Source: CAYNOZ01 sp964398955 (GTDB lineage Archaea > Methanobacteriota_B > Thermococci > Thermococcales > CAYNOZ01). Taken from it: a DNA stretch of 14,010 bases. The notes beneath the pieces are model-generated. The model searched no databases. It was not told the origin of the DNA and was given only the letters and a program-made list of their open reading frames with translations. The DNA lies in the NCBI GenBank assembly GCA_964398955.1, contig CAYNOZ010000040.1, positions 1 to 14,010 of the forward strand, given 5' to 3'. Both the position numbers and the translations under genes were made by a program. Shown in pieces: positions 13,791 through 14,010 of this stretch (the first letter of the stretch is position 1; each line of letters opens with the position of its first letter).

Positions 13791-13839
13791 AGTTCATTCA
13801 TTTAAAACAGATATTATTTATAAATTTATCGAATGAACT
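13791..13839 (-). promoter_or_regulatory. Lrp-like gene promoter with operator-like inverted repeat
   Basis: AGTTCATTC at 13791-13799 and GAATGAACT at 13831-13839 form a perfect 9-bp inverted repeat that brackets the TATA box (TTTATAAAT on the minus strand, about 13817-13825). Expected transcription start falls near 13793-13798, inside the proximal arm. A protein bound to both arms would block TBP and polymerase, the usual design of an autoregulated archaeal gene. Confidence 0.55.
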
Positions 13840-13931
13840 TATCTAAAATCTAAAAAATTTAGAGAAATAAAACAAAATAAAGAATAACAATCCGAAAGTA
13901 ATTCCTAAGAACAACAAATTCAAAATATGAT

Positions 13932-14010
13932 CTAAAGAATATCAGCACACTCCAGATATTCTTCCACTTTACTCGAACCAAATTCAAATGGACCAGAAGA
14001 CACACTTTTC
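13932..14010 (-). CDS. C-terminal fragment of an unidentified gene, cut by the window edge
   Basis: A minus-strand frame enters at 14010 and stops at TAG 13934-13932. The 25 residues read KSVSSGPFEF, then GSSKVEEYLECADIL, a plausible folded C-terminus with a terminal amphipathic helix. I cannot assign a family. Spacing to the Lrp-like start is about 150 bases, and the Lrp gene has its own promoter, so they are probably separate units. Confidence 0.5.
   Translation of the reverse strand, partial: KSVSSGPFEFGSSKVEEYLECADIL

Noticed and set aside
1..14010. CRISPR array, defence or toxin-antitoxin cassette
   Set aside because: No regularly spaced repeats and no cas, restriction or toxin-antitoxin motifs were seen on either strand.

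Overview
The window looks like a low-GC euryarchaeal chromosome segment. TATA boxes stand at archaeal distances from predicted starts, Shine-Dalgarno sequences are of the GGTGAT/GGAGG type, and TTG starts are frequent. Its families (a COG2403 cyclic-2,3-diphosphoglycerate-synthetase-like protein, an AN1 zinc-finger membrane protein, an Lrp-like regulator) are common in archaea. Several proteins are fairly acidic, which would fit a halophilic or methanogen-related lineage, but the window alone does not fix the taxon. An exact 100-N run at 10396-10495 marks an assembly gap, so the two sides may not be truly adjacent.

Layout. Positions 1-500 hold no convincing intact gene. They carry a decayed right end of a TnpB-type (IS200/IS605, IS1341-like) element on the minus strand, with an omegaRNA-like tail, and a separate 120-nt stretch able to fold into a multibranched structure. 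A coiled-coil hypothetical gene follows (740-1120), then an ABC exporter pair (1471-3191), a small acidic minus-strand gene (3205-3348), an ADP-ribosylglycohydrolase (3469-4398), a HIT-family protein (4471-4887), a membrane-anchored winged-helix-like hypothetical (5007-5450), a PEBP/YbhB-family protein (5547-6002), a structured intergenic region (about 6105-6240) and an iron-type alcohol dehydrogenase (6340-7557).

On the minus strand lie a BNR/Asp-box beta-propeller protein (7713 to about 8720), a solitary 5S rRNA gene with its own TATA box (about 8782-8895), an AN1 zinc-finger/transmembrane/transglutaminase-like protein (9034-10107), and the C-terminus of an alpha/beta-hydrolase-like protein that runs into the gap. 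After the gap, ornithine carbamoyltransferase and the COG2403 protein form a tight plus-strand operon (10828-13130), with an inverted repeat in its promoter. An Lrp/AsnC-type regulator (13326-13781, minus) faces it, with a 9-bp inverted repeat around its own TATA box. The last 79 bases hold the C-terminus of an unidentified minus-strand gene.

The most unusual property is compositional. Coding stretches come in two dialects, one with third positions almost all A or C (alcohol dehydrogenase, AN1 protein, hydrolase fragment, second half of the permease, most of the COG2403 gene) and one rich in G/T (ABC ATPase, PEBP). The switch can occur inside a gene. The A/C dialect also shifts protein content toward N, K, T and Q, and the hydrolase fragment appears to lack its catalytic Asp and His.
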